DNA from: JALQUL01 sp964556425 | GTDB lineage: Bacteria; Pseudomonadota; Gammaproteobacteria; Burkholderiales; Burkholderiaceae_C | Direction of reading: 5' to 3' | Assembly (NCBI GenBank): GCA_964556425.1 | Contig: CAZKWC010000020.1 | Location: 1-48,724, forward strand | Length of the DNA stretch: 48,724 bases | In this document: positions 1 to 8,684 of the stretch, piece by piece | Layout: every line of letters begins with the position of its first letter | Numbering within the stretch: the first letter of the stretch is position 1 | Translations under genes and position numbers: made by a program | The notes under the pieces: generated by a model | Seen by the model: only the letters and a program-made list of their open reading frames with translations | Databases searched by the model: none | Told to the model about the DNA's origin: nothing

Positions 1-90
1 AAGCAGGGGGAGAACCATACAAAACGGGCTTGGGTTTAACTTGCTAATGAAGTGACTAACTCCAATTCCATTTCAATTCATTGGCACTTT

Positions 91-1344
91 TTATTGATAA
101 CTTCTAGCGTCTTCAATGACCTTGCCATCGTTGGGTAAACTGCCAACTTCTACCAATTCAACTTGACCGCGCAATTTGGTTACATCACGAATGGCTTCGC
201 TTACTTTGTTGCTAAGTTCAGAACTGGCTTGTGCGACTTCTACTTTTAAGGTCATTTGATCATTGGCCATTTCACCCGATACTACCAAACGTGCTTTAGC
301 CACTTCTGGAAAGCGTTTTGCAATCGTATCGACTTGACCAGGATGCACAAACATACCTCTAATTTTAGTGGTTTGATCGGCACGTCCCATCCAGCCTTTA
401 ATACGAGTATTGGTTCTGCCAGTAGGACAATGGCCAGGTAAAACAGCAGTTAAATCGCCGGTACCAAATCGGATTAAAGGATAGTCGGGATTCATGGAGG
501 TGACTACCAATTCGCCTACTTCACCTTCTGCTACCGGGTCACCAGTACCAGGGCGGACGATTTCTACCAATACGCCTTCATCTAAAATTAGGCCTTCACG
601 GGCTGAAGTTTCATAGGCAATTAAACCTAAATCAGCGGTAGCAAAACATTGGTAACCATCAATACCATTGGCCAAATACCAGTCTCTAAGACTAGGCGGG
701 AAAGCCTCTCCACCAAACATGGCTTTTTTCAAGCTAGGTAAAGCTACACCTAATTCTGCTGCTTTTTCAAGAATGATTTTTAAAAAGCTAGGTGTGCCAA
801 TATAACCGGCTGGTTTTAAATCGGCTATGGCTTGAACTTGTTGTTCGGTTTGACCTGTGCCGCCCGGAAAAACACTGCAACCCAAAGCATGAGCACCTGT
901 TTCCATCATGGAGCCTGCTGGCACAAAGTGATAACTAAAACAGTTGTGAATTAATTCGCCACTTCTAAAGCCACTGGCGTAAATGGCTCTTGCCATTCTC
1001 CAGTAATCAATGGCTTTGCCTTCAGGTTCATAAATAGGACCAGGACTGGCAAAAATTCGGGGTAACTTAGCACCATAAGCTAAAGTACTAAAACCACCAA
1101 AAGGGTCACCACCGTTTGCTCTTTGCTCTTTTTGCAAAGCATGTAATTCACTTTTGCGGGTAACAGGTAAGGCCGCTAAAGCTTGCCTGGTTGTAATTGC
1201 CTCTGGATTAACATTAGCTAATATTTGAGCAAAAGCGGGGCTATTGGTTTTTGCATTGGCAATTTGTGCAGGTAAAGCAACTAATAAAGCCGCTTCACGC
1301 ACAGCAGGTTCGCGACTTTCAAGCGCATCATAAAATTGACTCAT
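91..1344 (-). CDS. PaaK-like AMP-binding (phenylacetate-CoA ligase family) protein
   Basis: This 417-residue protein resembles phenylacetate-CoA ligase (PaaK) of the ANL adenylating superfamily along its whole length. The GGTGQTEQQVQ stretch, the RFGTGDLT segment and the MGRADQTTKIRG hinge region all match PaaK, as does a C-terminal lysine in LPNDGKVIED. The usual phosphate-binding loop (SSGTTGKP in PaaK) is replaced by ASPGPIYEPEG, and the aromatic motif (YGLSE) by FATADLG. ATP binding may therefore be altered or lost. It is the last gene of the minus-strand transporter operon, 28 bp after livF. By family it would activate a carboxylic acid to its CoA thioester in the cytoplasm, but activity is uncertain. 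Family membership is clear; substrate is not. Confidence 0.85.
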   Translation of the reverse strand: MSQFYDALESREPAVREAALLVALPAQIANAKTNSPAFAQILANVNPEAITTRQALAALPVTRKSELHALQKEQRANGGDPFGGFSTLAYGAKLPRIFASPGPIYEPEGKAIDYWRMARAIYASGFRSGELIHNCFSYHFVPAGSMMETGAHALGCSVFPGGTGQTEQQVQAIADLKPAGYIGTPSFLKIILEKAAELGVALPSLKKAMFGGEAFPPSLRDWYLANGIDGYQCFATADLGLIAYETSAREGLILDEGVLVEIVRPGTGDPVAEGEVGELVVTSMNPDYPLIRFGTGDLTAVLPGHCPTGRTNTRIKGWMGRADQTTKIRGMFVHPGQVDTIAKRFPEVAKARLVVSGEMANDQMTLKVEVAQASSELSNKVSEAIRDVTKLRGQVELVEVGSLPNDGKVIEDARSYQ

Positions 1345-1372
1345 GGAAATTTCTTTCTTGGATTGGATTGAA

Positions 1373-2182
1373 TTAAGCCAACCAGCGTTTACGACGCTTG
1401 TAACTCTTTACATCTTTAAATGACTTACGCTCACCGCCACCCATACCCAAATAAAACTCTTTAACGTCTTCATTTTGAGCCAGATCAGAAGCAATACCAT
1501 CCATTACCACACGGCCACTTTCCATGATGTAACCGTAATCAGCATATTTCAACGCCATATTGGTGTTTTGTTCAGCAATTAAAAATGTGACTTTTTCTTT
1601 TTGATTGAGGTCTTTCACAATTTCAAACACTTCTTCCACAATTTGTGGCGCTAAACCCATAGAGGGTTCATCTAACAACACCATGCTTGGACTGGCCATT
1701 AAAGCTCTACCAATCGCACACATTTGTTGCTCACCACCTGAGGTATAGGCCGCTTGACTGGTACGACGTGTTTTTAACCTTGGGAAGTAGTTATAAACTT
1801 TTTCAAGATTACGTGCTATTTCGGCTTTATCGGTGCGTGTATAAGAACCTGTTAAGAGATTTTCTTCAATGCTTAAATGAGCGAAACAATGACGCCCTTC
1901 CATAACTTGAACTACACCTCTTTTTACCAATTCGGCAGGTGTTAAGTTTTCAATGCGCTCACCTCGTAGTTCAATACTACCTTTGGTGACGGCGCCCCTC
2001 TCTCCTTGTAAAAGGTTAGAGATGGCACGCAGTGTAGTGGTTTTACCAGCGCCATTGCCACCTAATAAAGACACAATTTTGCCTTCTGGAACATTAAGGG
2101 AAACACCCTTAAGAACCAAAATAACATGGTTGTAAATTACTTCGATGCCGTTGACATTAAGGACGATGTTTGAAGTGCTCAT
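1373..2182 (-). CDS. livF: Branched-chain-type ABC transporter ATP-binding protein LivF
   Basis: This is a cytoplasmic ATPase of a HAAT-family (branched-chain amino acid type) importer, 269 residues long. Visible motifs are Walker A GGNGAGKTTT, the ABC signature TSGGEQQM, Walker B MVLLDEPSMGLAP and a switch histidine region ending in LIAEQNTNMAL. It carries a basic C-terminal tail (SYKRRKRW) beyond the usual LivF end. It pairs with LivG (5748-6533) to drive the LivH/LivM channel. A 112-bp gap containing hairpins separates it from the upstream binding-protein gene, so its expression may be lower than that of the binding protein. Substrate may be an organic acid rather than an amino acid, given the flanking CoA ligases. 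Confidence 0.93.
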   Translation of the reverse strand: MSTSNIVLNVNGIEVIYNHVILVLKGVSLNVPEGKIVSLLGGNGAGKTTTLRAISNLLQGERGAVTKGSIELRGERIENLTPAELVKRGVVQVMEGRHCFAHLSIEENLLTGSYTRTDKAEIARNLEKVYNYFPRLKTRRTSQAAYTSGGEQQMCAIGRALMASPSMVLLDEPSMGLAPQIVEEVFEIVKDLNQKEKVTFLIAEQNTNMALKYADYGYIMESGRVVMDGIASDLAQNEDVKEFYLGMGGGERKSFKDVKSYKRRKRWLA

Positions 2183-2199
2183 AATTAAAGTTTAGTTTC

Positions 2200-2260
2200 C
2201 AGCCGAAAAAGTAAGAGAGTGAAGTTACGCTTTCGGCTGGGGGCTGCAAGCAACCCCCAG
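2200..2260 (-). repeat. Two overlapping inverted repeats in the operon gap between binding-protein gene and livF
   Basis: CAGCCGAAA (2200-2208) pairs perfectly with TTTCGGCTG (2231-2239). CTGGGGG (2237-2243) pairs with CCCCCAG (2254-2260), with an extra inner TGC/GCA pairing. The two stems share the bases 2237-2239, so they compete. No T-run follows on the minus strand, so this is more likely an mRNA-stabilising or processing element than a terminator. Confidence 0.6.
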
Positions 2261-2294
2261 CAAGCTAAGCTAAAACGCTAGCTCTGTTCGAAAA

Positions 2295-3611
2295 TTAAGA
2301 TTGGCAATCAGCTGGTGTACGTGGAGTGATTTTTTTCTCTGCCGCGTATTTAGCTGCTGTTGACTTCACGAGTGGTTTCAAGATTTGTTCATCGGCTTGA
2401 ATCCAATCAGAAGTGAATTTCCAGTTTTTGCCATCCCATGTATGGATACGAGCCCAGTTAGAACCCATGTGATCAGCACAAGAAGTACTGATTGGACGTG
2501 TTACACCTGCAAAACCTAAAGCATCTAATTTCTTTTGATCGAGTGCTAAGTTTTCTAAGCCCCAACGAGTTTGTTCGCCAGTTACCACTTTGCCCTTACC
2601 AAAACGCTCTTGCGCACGGCGAACACCTTCAACTGCCAACATTGCACTTAAAGCACCACGCATGTAAAGCACTTGACCCACTTCTTCTTTAGGACCTGTA
2701 CCTTGACCTTTGTCATGCACATTAGCCAAGATATCTTTAACTACTTTGGAGTTTGGCTCTGCACCGTGTTGCATAGTCACTGCGTTATAACCTTTTGCAC
2801 CATCACCTACGTCTTTAACGTCTGGCTCTGCACCGGCCCACCATACACCATACATTTTTTCACGTGGATAACCAGTCGCTTGTGCTTCTTTTAAAGCGGT
2901 AGAGTTCATAATACCCCAGCCCCATAAAACAACGTAGTCAGGGCGAGCTTGACGAACTTGTAACCAAGTCGCTTTTTGTTCTACGCCAGGTGCTGTAACC
3001 GGTAATAATTGCAAGTTAAAACCATGCATAGCTGCACGCTCTTGCAATAATGGAATTGGCTCTTTGCCAAACGGACTATCATGATAAACCAAGGTTACTT
3101 TTTTGCCTTTTAATTTGTCAAGGCCACCTTCTTTTTTACCAATGGCTTGAACCAATGCATCAGCAGCTAACCAGTAAGTACCTACTAATGGAAAGTTCCA
3201 TTTAAATACGGTACCGTCTTGGCTTTCACTACGACCATAACCCGCTGTAATAAGTGGAATTTTATCGTTAGGTGCTTTTTCTGTTAACGCAAACGTAATA
3301 CCAGTTGACAATGGTTGGAATACAGTAGCACCACCATGTTTACCTTTTAAACGTTCATAACACTCAACGCCACGAGCAGTGTCATAACCTGTTTCACACT
3401 CTTCATAAAGAATTTTGACACCGTTAATACCACCACGGGCATTGACTAATTTTAAGTAGTCAGCATAACCGTTAGCCCATGGCACACCATTAGGTGCATA
3501 TGGACCTGTACGATAAGGTAAACCAGGGAAAAACTGTTCTTTTGCTTGCGCAAAAGCAACTGTACCCACTGCAGCTACAACAGCCGCTAAAATGAGATTA
3601 CGAATTTTCAT
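2295..3611 (-). CDS. ABC transporter periplasmic substrate-binding protein (LivK/Peripla_BP_6 type)
   Basis: This 438-residue protein begins with a clear Sec signal peptide: basic start MKIRN, a hydrophobic core rich in A/V, and cleavage after AFA-Q around residues 21-22. The mature part looks like a type I periplasmic binding protein of the branched-chain amino acid class (PYRTGPYAPNG near the N-terminus, then GINGVKILYEECETGYD). It is longer than E. coli LivJ/LivK (about 370 residues), as are binding proteins from operons for aromatic and other carboxylates. A good ribosome site (AGGAGA) precedes the ATG. It delivers substrate to LivH/LivM. The substrate is inferred only from context, the neighbouring acyl-CoA ligases. 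Confidence 0.9.
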   Translation of the reverse strand: MKIRNLILAAVVAAVGTVAFAQAKEQFFPGLPYRTGPYAPNGVPWANGYADYLKLVNARGGINGVKILYEECETGYDTARGVECYERLKGKHGGATVFQPLSTGITFALTEKAPNDKIPLITAGYGRSESQDGTVFKWNFPLVGTYWLAADALVQAIGKKEGGLDKLKGKKVTLVYHDSPFGKEPIPLLQERAAMHGFNLQLLPVTAPGVEQKATWLQVRQARPDYVVLWGWGIMNSTALKEAQATGYPREKMYGVWWAGAEPDVKDVGDGAKGYNAVTMQHGAEPNSKVVKDILANVHDKGQGTGPKEEVGQVLYMRGALSAMLAVEGVRRAQERFGKGKVVTGEQTRWGLENLALDQKKLDALGFAGVTRPISTSCADHMGSNWARIHTWDGKNWKFTSDWIQADEQILKPLVKSTAAKYAAEKKITPRTPADCQS

Positions 3612-3661
3612 ATTTGTCTCCTATTTAAACACTAACCAAAAACGAAAAATAAACTACCAAA

Positions 3662-4738
3662 TTAATGCGGGAAAGGCCACAGACGTAATTTCTGTTTACC
3701 AATTGACCATAATTTTGCAAGACCATGCGGCTCTACGATTAAGAACCAAACAATCAAGGCACCAAAAATAATTAACTCAGCATGAGAAATCCCTGAAGTA
3801 GAAATTTCAATACCAAATAACTGACCTAACAAGGGTAAAAACTGATTAAGAGCAATTGGCAAAATCACAATAAAAGCAGCACCAAAAAAACTACCCATTA
3901 TGGAACCCATGCCACCAATAATGACCATGAATAACAATCTAAAAGAAATATCAACTGAAAACGCAGCTGGCTCCCAAGCACCTAAATAAATAAAACCCCA
4001 TAATGCACCGGCTACACCGACAATAAATGAGCTCACAGCGAATGCGGTTAACTTGGCATACATAGGGCGAATACCAATTACGGCAGCAGCCACATCCATA
4101 TCACGAATAGCCATCCACTCACGACCAATAGCACCCCGTACCAAGTTTTTGGCCAAAATAGCAATCACTACCAACACGCTTAAACATAAAATATATTTTG
4201 AAAGTGGTGAGTTAATCGACATACCCAATACTGACAAATCGTTTACCGATACAGAGCCAGAGGGTGAATAATTAGTAAACCACTTAATACGTAAAAACAT
4301 CCAATCACTAAAAAACTGCGCTGCTAATGTAGCCACGGCTAAATACAAACCTTTTACCCGCAAGCTTGGCAGGCCAAAAAAGATACCAAATACGGTTGCG
4401 CTTAATCCACCTAAAATTAAAACAACAATGAGTGGCAAGCCTGGCACACGAATAAAAAAGTTGTAGGCGGCATAGGCACCAACTGCCATAAAGGCACCAG
4501 AACCCAATGAAATTTGGCCACAGTATCCCACCAAAATATTTACCCCTAATGCCGCCAAAGACATAATGACAAAGGGAATTAAAATCGCCCTAAACATATA
4601 GTCACTGGTAAAAAATGGCACTACTAAAAAGGCAGCCAGCACTAATAAAATAATGGCCCAACGATCTTGTGCAATTGGAAAAATTTGTTGGTCATCACGA
4701 TAATTCGTTTTAAACTGACCGTTTTCTCTATAAAACAT
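3662..4738 (-). CDS. livM: Branched-chain-type ABC transporter permease LivM
   Basis: This inner-membrane permease has 358 residues and about ten hydrophobic segments. It contains the family hallmark NILVGYCGQISLGSGAFMAVGAYA and the late cytoplasmic loop AIRDMDVAAAVIGI, which in this family contacts the ATPases. The N-terminal 25 residues are hydrophilic (YRENGQFKTNYRDDQQ), as in many LivM proteins. It lies 53 bp downstream of livH in the operon and 50 bp upstream of the binding-protein gene. It forms the transmembrane channel with LivH. Confidence 0.93.
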   Translation of the reverse strand: MFYRENGQFKTNYRDDQQIFPIAQDRWAIILLVLAAFLVVPFFTSDYMFRAILIPFVIMSLAALGVNILVGYCGQISLGSGAFMAVGAYAAYNFFIRVPGLPLIVVLILGGLSATVFGIFFGLPSLRVKGLYLAVATLAAQFFSDWMFLRIKWFTNYSPSGSVSVNDLSVLGMSINSPLSKYILCLSVLVVIAILAKNLVRGAIGREWMAIRDMDVAAAVIGIRPMYAKLTAFAVSSFIVGVAGALWGFIYLGAWEPAAFSVDISFRLLFMVIIGGMGSIMGSFFGAAFIVILPIALNQFLPLLGQLFGIEISTSGISHAELIIFGALIVWFLIVEPHGLAKLWSIGKQKLRLWPFPH

Positions 4739-4791
4739 TTTGTGTGTCTTTCACTGAATGATTTTGAAATTTGGAGCTGCTTGATAATGTT

Positions 4792-5721
4792 TTAAACACG
4801 ATCAATAATTTTTTCACCAAACAGGCCTTGTGGACGGAATAATAAGAAAACCAAAGCCAATACATAGGCAAACCAGATTTCAATACCACCACCTACATAG
4901 GGGCCTAAAAATACTTCTGATAATTTCTCACCTACACCAATAATTAAGCCACCAATAATGGCACCCGGTACGGAGGTAAGACCACCCAAAATAACCACTG
5001 GCAAGGCTCGCATCGCCACTGTAGTTAAGGAGAACTGCACACCTAATTTAGAACCCCAAATCATGCCAGCCACCAAGGCCACCACACCAGCAACACACCA
5101 AACAATAAACCAAATACGGTTGAGTGGAATACCAATAGATTGAGCTGCTTGATGGTCATCTGCCACCGCACGTAAAGCCCTGCCTGTTTTAGTTTTTTGG
5201 AAAAATATACTCAGTAAAACCACTAACGCAGCAGCAATACAAGCCGCATAAACATCTTCTTGATTAACTAAAATACCGCCTTCAAAAACCGAATCTAATA
5301 AAAAGATAGGGTCTTTAGGCATACCCACATCAATTTTATAAATATCGCTGCCAAAAATAGTTTGGCCCACGCCATCTAAAAAGTAACTAATACCAAGAGT
5401 CGCCATTAACAGGGTTGCGCCTTCTTGATTAACCAAGTGTCTAAGCACTAAAAACTCAGCAGCCCAAGCGACTACAAACATTACAACACCTGCCAAAGCA
5501 AATGCCAATAAATTAGCTACCACTTTATTATCTAAACCTGTCCAAAGTGGAATCCACTCTGCAAAACGTGCCATTGCTAAAGCGGCCAAAAGCACCATTG
5601 CACCTTGTGCAAAGTTAAATACCCCTGAGGCTTTATAAATTAATACAAAACCAAGAGCGACCAATGAATACAACATGCCGGCCATTAAGCCGCCAATTAA
5701 AGTTTCTAGAAAAAATGCCAT
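4792..5721 (-). CDS. livH: Branched-chain-type ABC transporter permease LivH
   Basis: This 309-residue polytopic membrane protein has the LivH signature near the N-terminus (LIGGLMAGMLYSLVALGFVLIYKASGVFNFAQGA). The EAA-like loop is AVADDHQAAQSIGIPLNRIW. It ends with a hydrophobic stretch and RPQGLFGEKI, typical of LivH C-termini. It partners LivM as the second half of the permease. It follows livG by 26 bp, and its start codon is preceded by GGAGAAACTTC. Confidence 0.94.
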   Translation of the reverse strand: MAFFLETLIGGLMAGMLYSLVALGFVLIYKASGVFNFAQGAMVLLAALAMARFAEWIPLWTGLDNKVVANLLAFALAGVVMFVVAWAAEFLVLRHLVNQEGATLLMATLGISYFLDGVGQTIFGSDIYKIDVGMPKDPIFLLDSVFEGGILVNQEDVYAACIAAALVVLLSIFFQKTKTGRALRAVADDHQAAQSIGIPLNRIWFIVWCVAGVVALVAGMIWGSKLGVQFSLTTVAMRALPVVILGGLTSVPGAIIGGLIIGVGEKLSEVFLGPYVGGGIEIWFAYVLALVFLLFRPQGLFGEKIIDRV

Positions 5722-5747
5722 GAAGTTTCTCCGATGTGGGCTCTGAA

Positions 5748-6533
5748 TTAATGGCTAGTGCCTAAATAGGCGCTAATCACATCTGGGTTATTACGCACTT
5801 CATCTGGAGTGCCATCACCAATTTTTTTACCGTAATCAAGCACAACGACTCGATCGGAAATATCCATTACAACACCCATATCATGCTCAATTAAAACCAC
5901 TGTGGTGCCAAACTCATCGTTAATATCTAAAACAAAACGACTCATATCTTGTTTTTCTTCAACGTTCATACCCGCCATTGGTTCATCAAGTAATAACACT
6001 TGTGGCTCCATGGCAAGTGCACGGCCTAAGTCAACACGTTTTTGTAAACCATAAGGCAATTGGCCTACAGGTGTTTTGCGATAGGCTTGAATTTCTAAGA
6101 AATCAATAATGTTTTCAACAAATTCGCGATGCTTTTCTTCTTCACGTTGTGCAGGTCCAATTCGTAAAGCTTGCATAAACAAATTACTTTTAATACGCAA
6201 ATTACGACCGGACATTAAGTTGTCAATCACGCTCATACCTTTAAACAAGGCTAAGTTTTGAAAAGTACGAGCAATACCCATAGTCGCCACTTGATGGCTA
6301 TCCATGTGATCGAATTTTTGACCCTTAAAGGTAATAGAGCCTTGCTGCGGTGTGTAAACACCATTAATACAGTTGAGCATAGAGCTTTTACCAGCACCGT
6401 TAGGGCCAATAATGGCACGAATTTCATGCTCTTTTACGTTAAAAGATATGTCGGTTAAAGCTTTCACACCACCAAACGACAAGCTAATATTTTGGACATC
6501 TAAAATGACGTCACCAATTTTTTTCTTACTCAT
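5748..6533 (-). CDS. livG: Branched-chain-type ABC transporter ATP-binding protein LivG
   Basis: This is a 261-residue cytoplasmic ABC ATPase. Walker A is GPNGAGKSS and Walker B is VLLLDEPMAGM with the LivG-typical NVEEK following. The switch segment is VVLIEHDMGVVMDI. The signature motif is PYGLQKRVDLGRAL, the usual LivG variant lacking a strict LSGGQ. It ends in SAYLGTSH. Its start lies 3 bp after the stop of the upstream acyl-CoA ligase gene, which implies translational coupling of substrate activation and uptake. Confidence 0.94.
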   Translation of the reverse strand: MSKKKIGDVILDVQNISLSFGGVKALTDISFNVKEHEIRAIIGPNGAGKSSMLNCINGVYTPQQGSITFKGQKFDHMDSHQVATMGIARTFQNLALFKGMSVIDNLMSGRNLRIKSNLFMQALRIGPAQREEEKHREFVENIIDFLEIQAYRKTPVGQLPYGLQKRVDLGRALAMEPQVLLLDEPMAGMNVEEKQDMSRFVLDINDEFGTTVVLIEHDMGVVMDISDRVVVLDYGKKIGDGTPDEVRNNPDVISAYLGTSH

Positions 6534-6536
6534 AAT

Positions 6537-8483
6537 TTAGGCCGCTGCTTTCACTTTTGCAAAGGTTTGGGTGTCGTCAATTTTTAAAGTGGCACTCACC
6601 TTACCAGTACGGCCATCTTCAAATTTGACTTGGGTTTCAATGTATTGCTGTTTCATTCCGCCATAGAGAGCGTCAATTAAGGGTTGATATTTTTCTGCAA
6701 TAAACCCTCTACGTACTTTATTGGTACGAGTTAACTCACCATCATCGGCATCTAGTTCTTTATGCAACACCAAGAAGCGACTCACTTGGCTACCAGCCAA
6801 TAACTCGTCACGACTTAAATCGGCATTGACTTTTTCAATACATTCTTTAATAAGCGAATAAACTTCTGGCTTTTGTGCTAAATCAGTGTAACCAGCATAC
6901 GGCAAATTGCGTCGCTCGGCCCAGTTACCTACGGCCTCAATGTCAATGTTAATCATGACACAAACCTGATCACGACCATCACCGTAAGCCACTACTTCTT
7001 TAATATGCGGGAAAAATTTGAGTTTGTTCTCGACATATTTTGGTGCAAACATGGCGCCATCATTGGTACCGCCTTTAATGCGGCCTACGTCTTTTACACG
7101 GTCAATAATTTTTAAATGGCCTTTGGCATCAATAAAGCCTGCATCACTGGTGTGGTACCACCCGTCGGCGGTTAAAACTTCAGCAGTAGCTGCTGGATTT
7201 TTATAATACTCTTTTAATAAGCCAGGTGATTTCACTAAGATTTCACCGTTTTCAGCCACTTTAATTTCAACACCTTCGCATGGCACACCAACGGTATCGG
7301 CCATGGCTTCATGATCGGGTTGCAAACAAACAAACACTGCGGTTTCTGTTGAACCATACAATTGTTTAAGGTTAATACCAATCGAGCGGTAAAAAGTAAA
7401 TAAGTCGGGGCCAATCGCTTCACCGGCGGTATAGGCTACTTTTACTCGGCTCATGCCTAAAGTATTACGCAATGGACCATAGACAAAAAAGTTGCCTAAA
7501 CCATACAGAATATTGTCAACTAAACCAACTGATTTTCCATCCATTTTGGCTGGACCCACGCGCTTGGCTACATTCATAAAGCTATGGAACATTTTGCGCT
7601 TAATGGCGCCAGCATCTTCCATACGAATCATGACGCTGGTTAACAAACCTTCAAATACCCTAGGTGGGGCAAAATAATAGGTAGGACCTACTTCACGCAA
7701 ATCAATTGAAACAGTGGCAGCAGACTCTGGGCAATTGACCACATAACCGCATGACAACCATTGTGCATAACTGAAAATATTTTGGCCAATCCATGCAGGT
7801 GGCAAATAGGCCAATACTTCTTCTTTGCTATTGAGCTTGTCAAAAGAGGCTCCGGCTTGAGCACGATTGAGTAAACTGTAATGGGTATGCACTACACCTT
7901 TTGGATTGCCTGTTGTACCAGAGGTAAAGAACATGGCCGCTACATCTGCTTGCTGGCCTTTTTCGATTTCTGATTTTACAAATCCAGAATTTTGCTTATT
8001 AAATTCTATTCCGGCAGCTATTAAGCCATCTAAAGATAATAATCCTGGCTCTTCATAATTACGCAAGCCTTTTGGGTCGTCGAAATAAATATGGGCTAAT
8101 TGTGGACATTGCTCACGTACTTCTAATAATTTATCCACCTGCTCTTGGTCTTCTGCAAAAGCAAATTTCACGTCGGCATTATTAATGGGAAAAACACATT
8201 CTGTGGCAGCGGCATCTTGATACAAAGGAATTGGCACTGCTCCTATGGACTGCACTGCCAACATAGTCGCATAAAGGCGTGGGCGATTGGCACCCACTAC
8301 AATCATATGGTCATCGCGACGTAATCCTGCTTGATGAAGGCCTGCGGCTAAATTTTGAACCAATTCTGCCATTGCTGACCAAGTAGTGGTTTGCCAAATA
8401 CCGTATTCTTTTTCGCGCATGGCGGGGTCTTGTGGACGCGATACAGCATGCGAAAGCAAAAGCTGGGGAAATGTCGTTTGCAC
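6537..8483 (-). CDS. AMP-dependent acyl-CoA ligase (long-chain fatty acid-CoA ligase family)
   Basis: This 648-residue ANL-superfamily enzyme has all core motifs intact: the phosphate loop FFTSGTTGNPKG (near residue 190), the aromatic motif YGSTET, and YHTSDAGFIDAKGHLKIIDR. It should convert a carboxylic acid, ATP and CoA into acyl-CoA, AMP and PPi in the cytoplasm. The overall length and the spacer between motifs resemble long-chain or bubblegum-type ligases rather than short acetyl-CoA synthetases. It is the first gene of the minus-strand transporter operon and is divergent from the Crp/Fnr regulator. It probably traps the imported substrate as a CoA ester. Family assignment is firm; chain-length preference is not. 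Confidence 0.9.
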   Translation of the reverse strand: MQTTFPQLLLSHAVSRPQDPAMREKEYGIWQTTTWSAMAELVQNLAAGLHQAGLRRDDHMIVVGANRPRLYATMLAVQSIGAVPIPLYQDAAATECVFPINNADVKFAFAEDQEQVDKLLEVREQCPQLAHIYFDDPKGLRNYEEPGLLSLDGLIAAGIEFNKQNSGFVKSEIEKGQQADVAAMFFTSGTTGNPKGVVHTHYSLLNRAQAGASFDKLNSKEEVLAYLPPAWIGQNIFSYAQWLSCGYVVNCPESAATVSIDLREVGPTYYFAPPRVFEGLLTSVMIRMEDAGAIKRKMFHSFMNVAKRVGPAKMDGKSVGLVDNILYGLGNFFVYGPLRNTLGMSRVKVAYTAGEAIGPDLFTFYRSIGINLKQLYGSTETAVFVCLQPDHEAMADTVGVPCEGVEIKVAENGEILVKSPGLLKEYYKNPAATAEVLTADGWYHTSDAGFIDAKGHLKIIDRVKDVGRIKGGTNDGAMFAPKYVENKLKFFPHIKEVVAYGDGRDQVCVMINIDIEAVGNWAERRNLPYAGYTDLAQKPEVYSLIKECIEKVNADLSRDELLAGSQVSRFLVLHKELDADDGELTRTNKVRRGFIAEKYQPLIDALYGGMKQQYIETQVKFEDGRTGKVSATLKIDDTQTFAKVKAAA

Positions 8484-8553
8484 TTTAACAACCTTTTTAG
8501 TACGTAATCAAATGGTAACTACAGCCATATTTTTTTAATAAGCTGTTGCCTTA

Positions 8554-8579
8554 TGTCAAATATAGGATTTAATTTGACG
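8554..8579. promoter_or_regulatory. Divergent promoter region: back-to-back -35 boxes forming an inverted repeat
   Basis: GTCAAAT (8555-8561) and ATTTGAC (8572-8578) are perfect inverted copies with 10 bp between them. Read outward they give TTGACA on the minus strand (8559-8554) and TTGACG on the plus strand (8574-8579). These are good sigma-70 -35 hexamers facing the ligase operon and the regulator gene respectively. A plus-strand GACAAT lies 18 bp downstream of TTGACG. The minus-strand -10 is poor (an A/T run). An operator role for the repeat is an alternative. Confidence 0.45.
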
Positions 8580-8684
8580 CCAACATGTCCTTTGGACGAC
8601 AATCTAGGGTAAGAGAGACTAGGACTTTCCCTTACTTCTCTTGTAATTTTTCAGTTTTGATCTTTACCTGACGGATGGCTGACT

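Noticed and set aside
1..90. Terminator after the PaaK-like gene
   Set aside because: Only a 5-bp imperfect pairing (CCAAT/ATTGG) without a T-run is visible.
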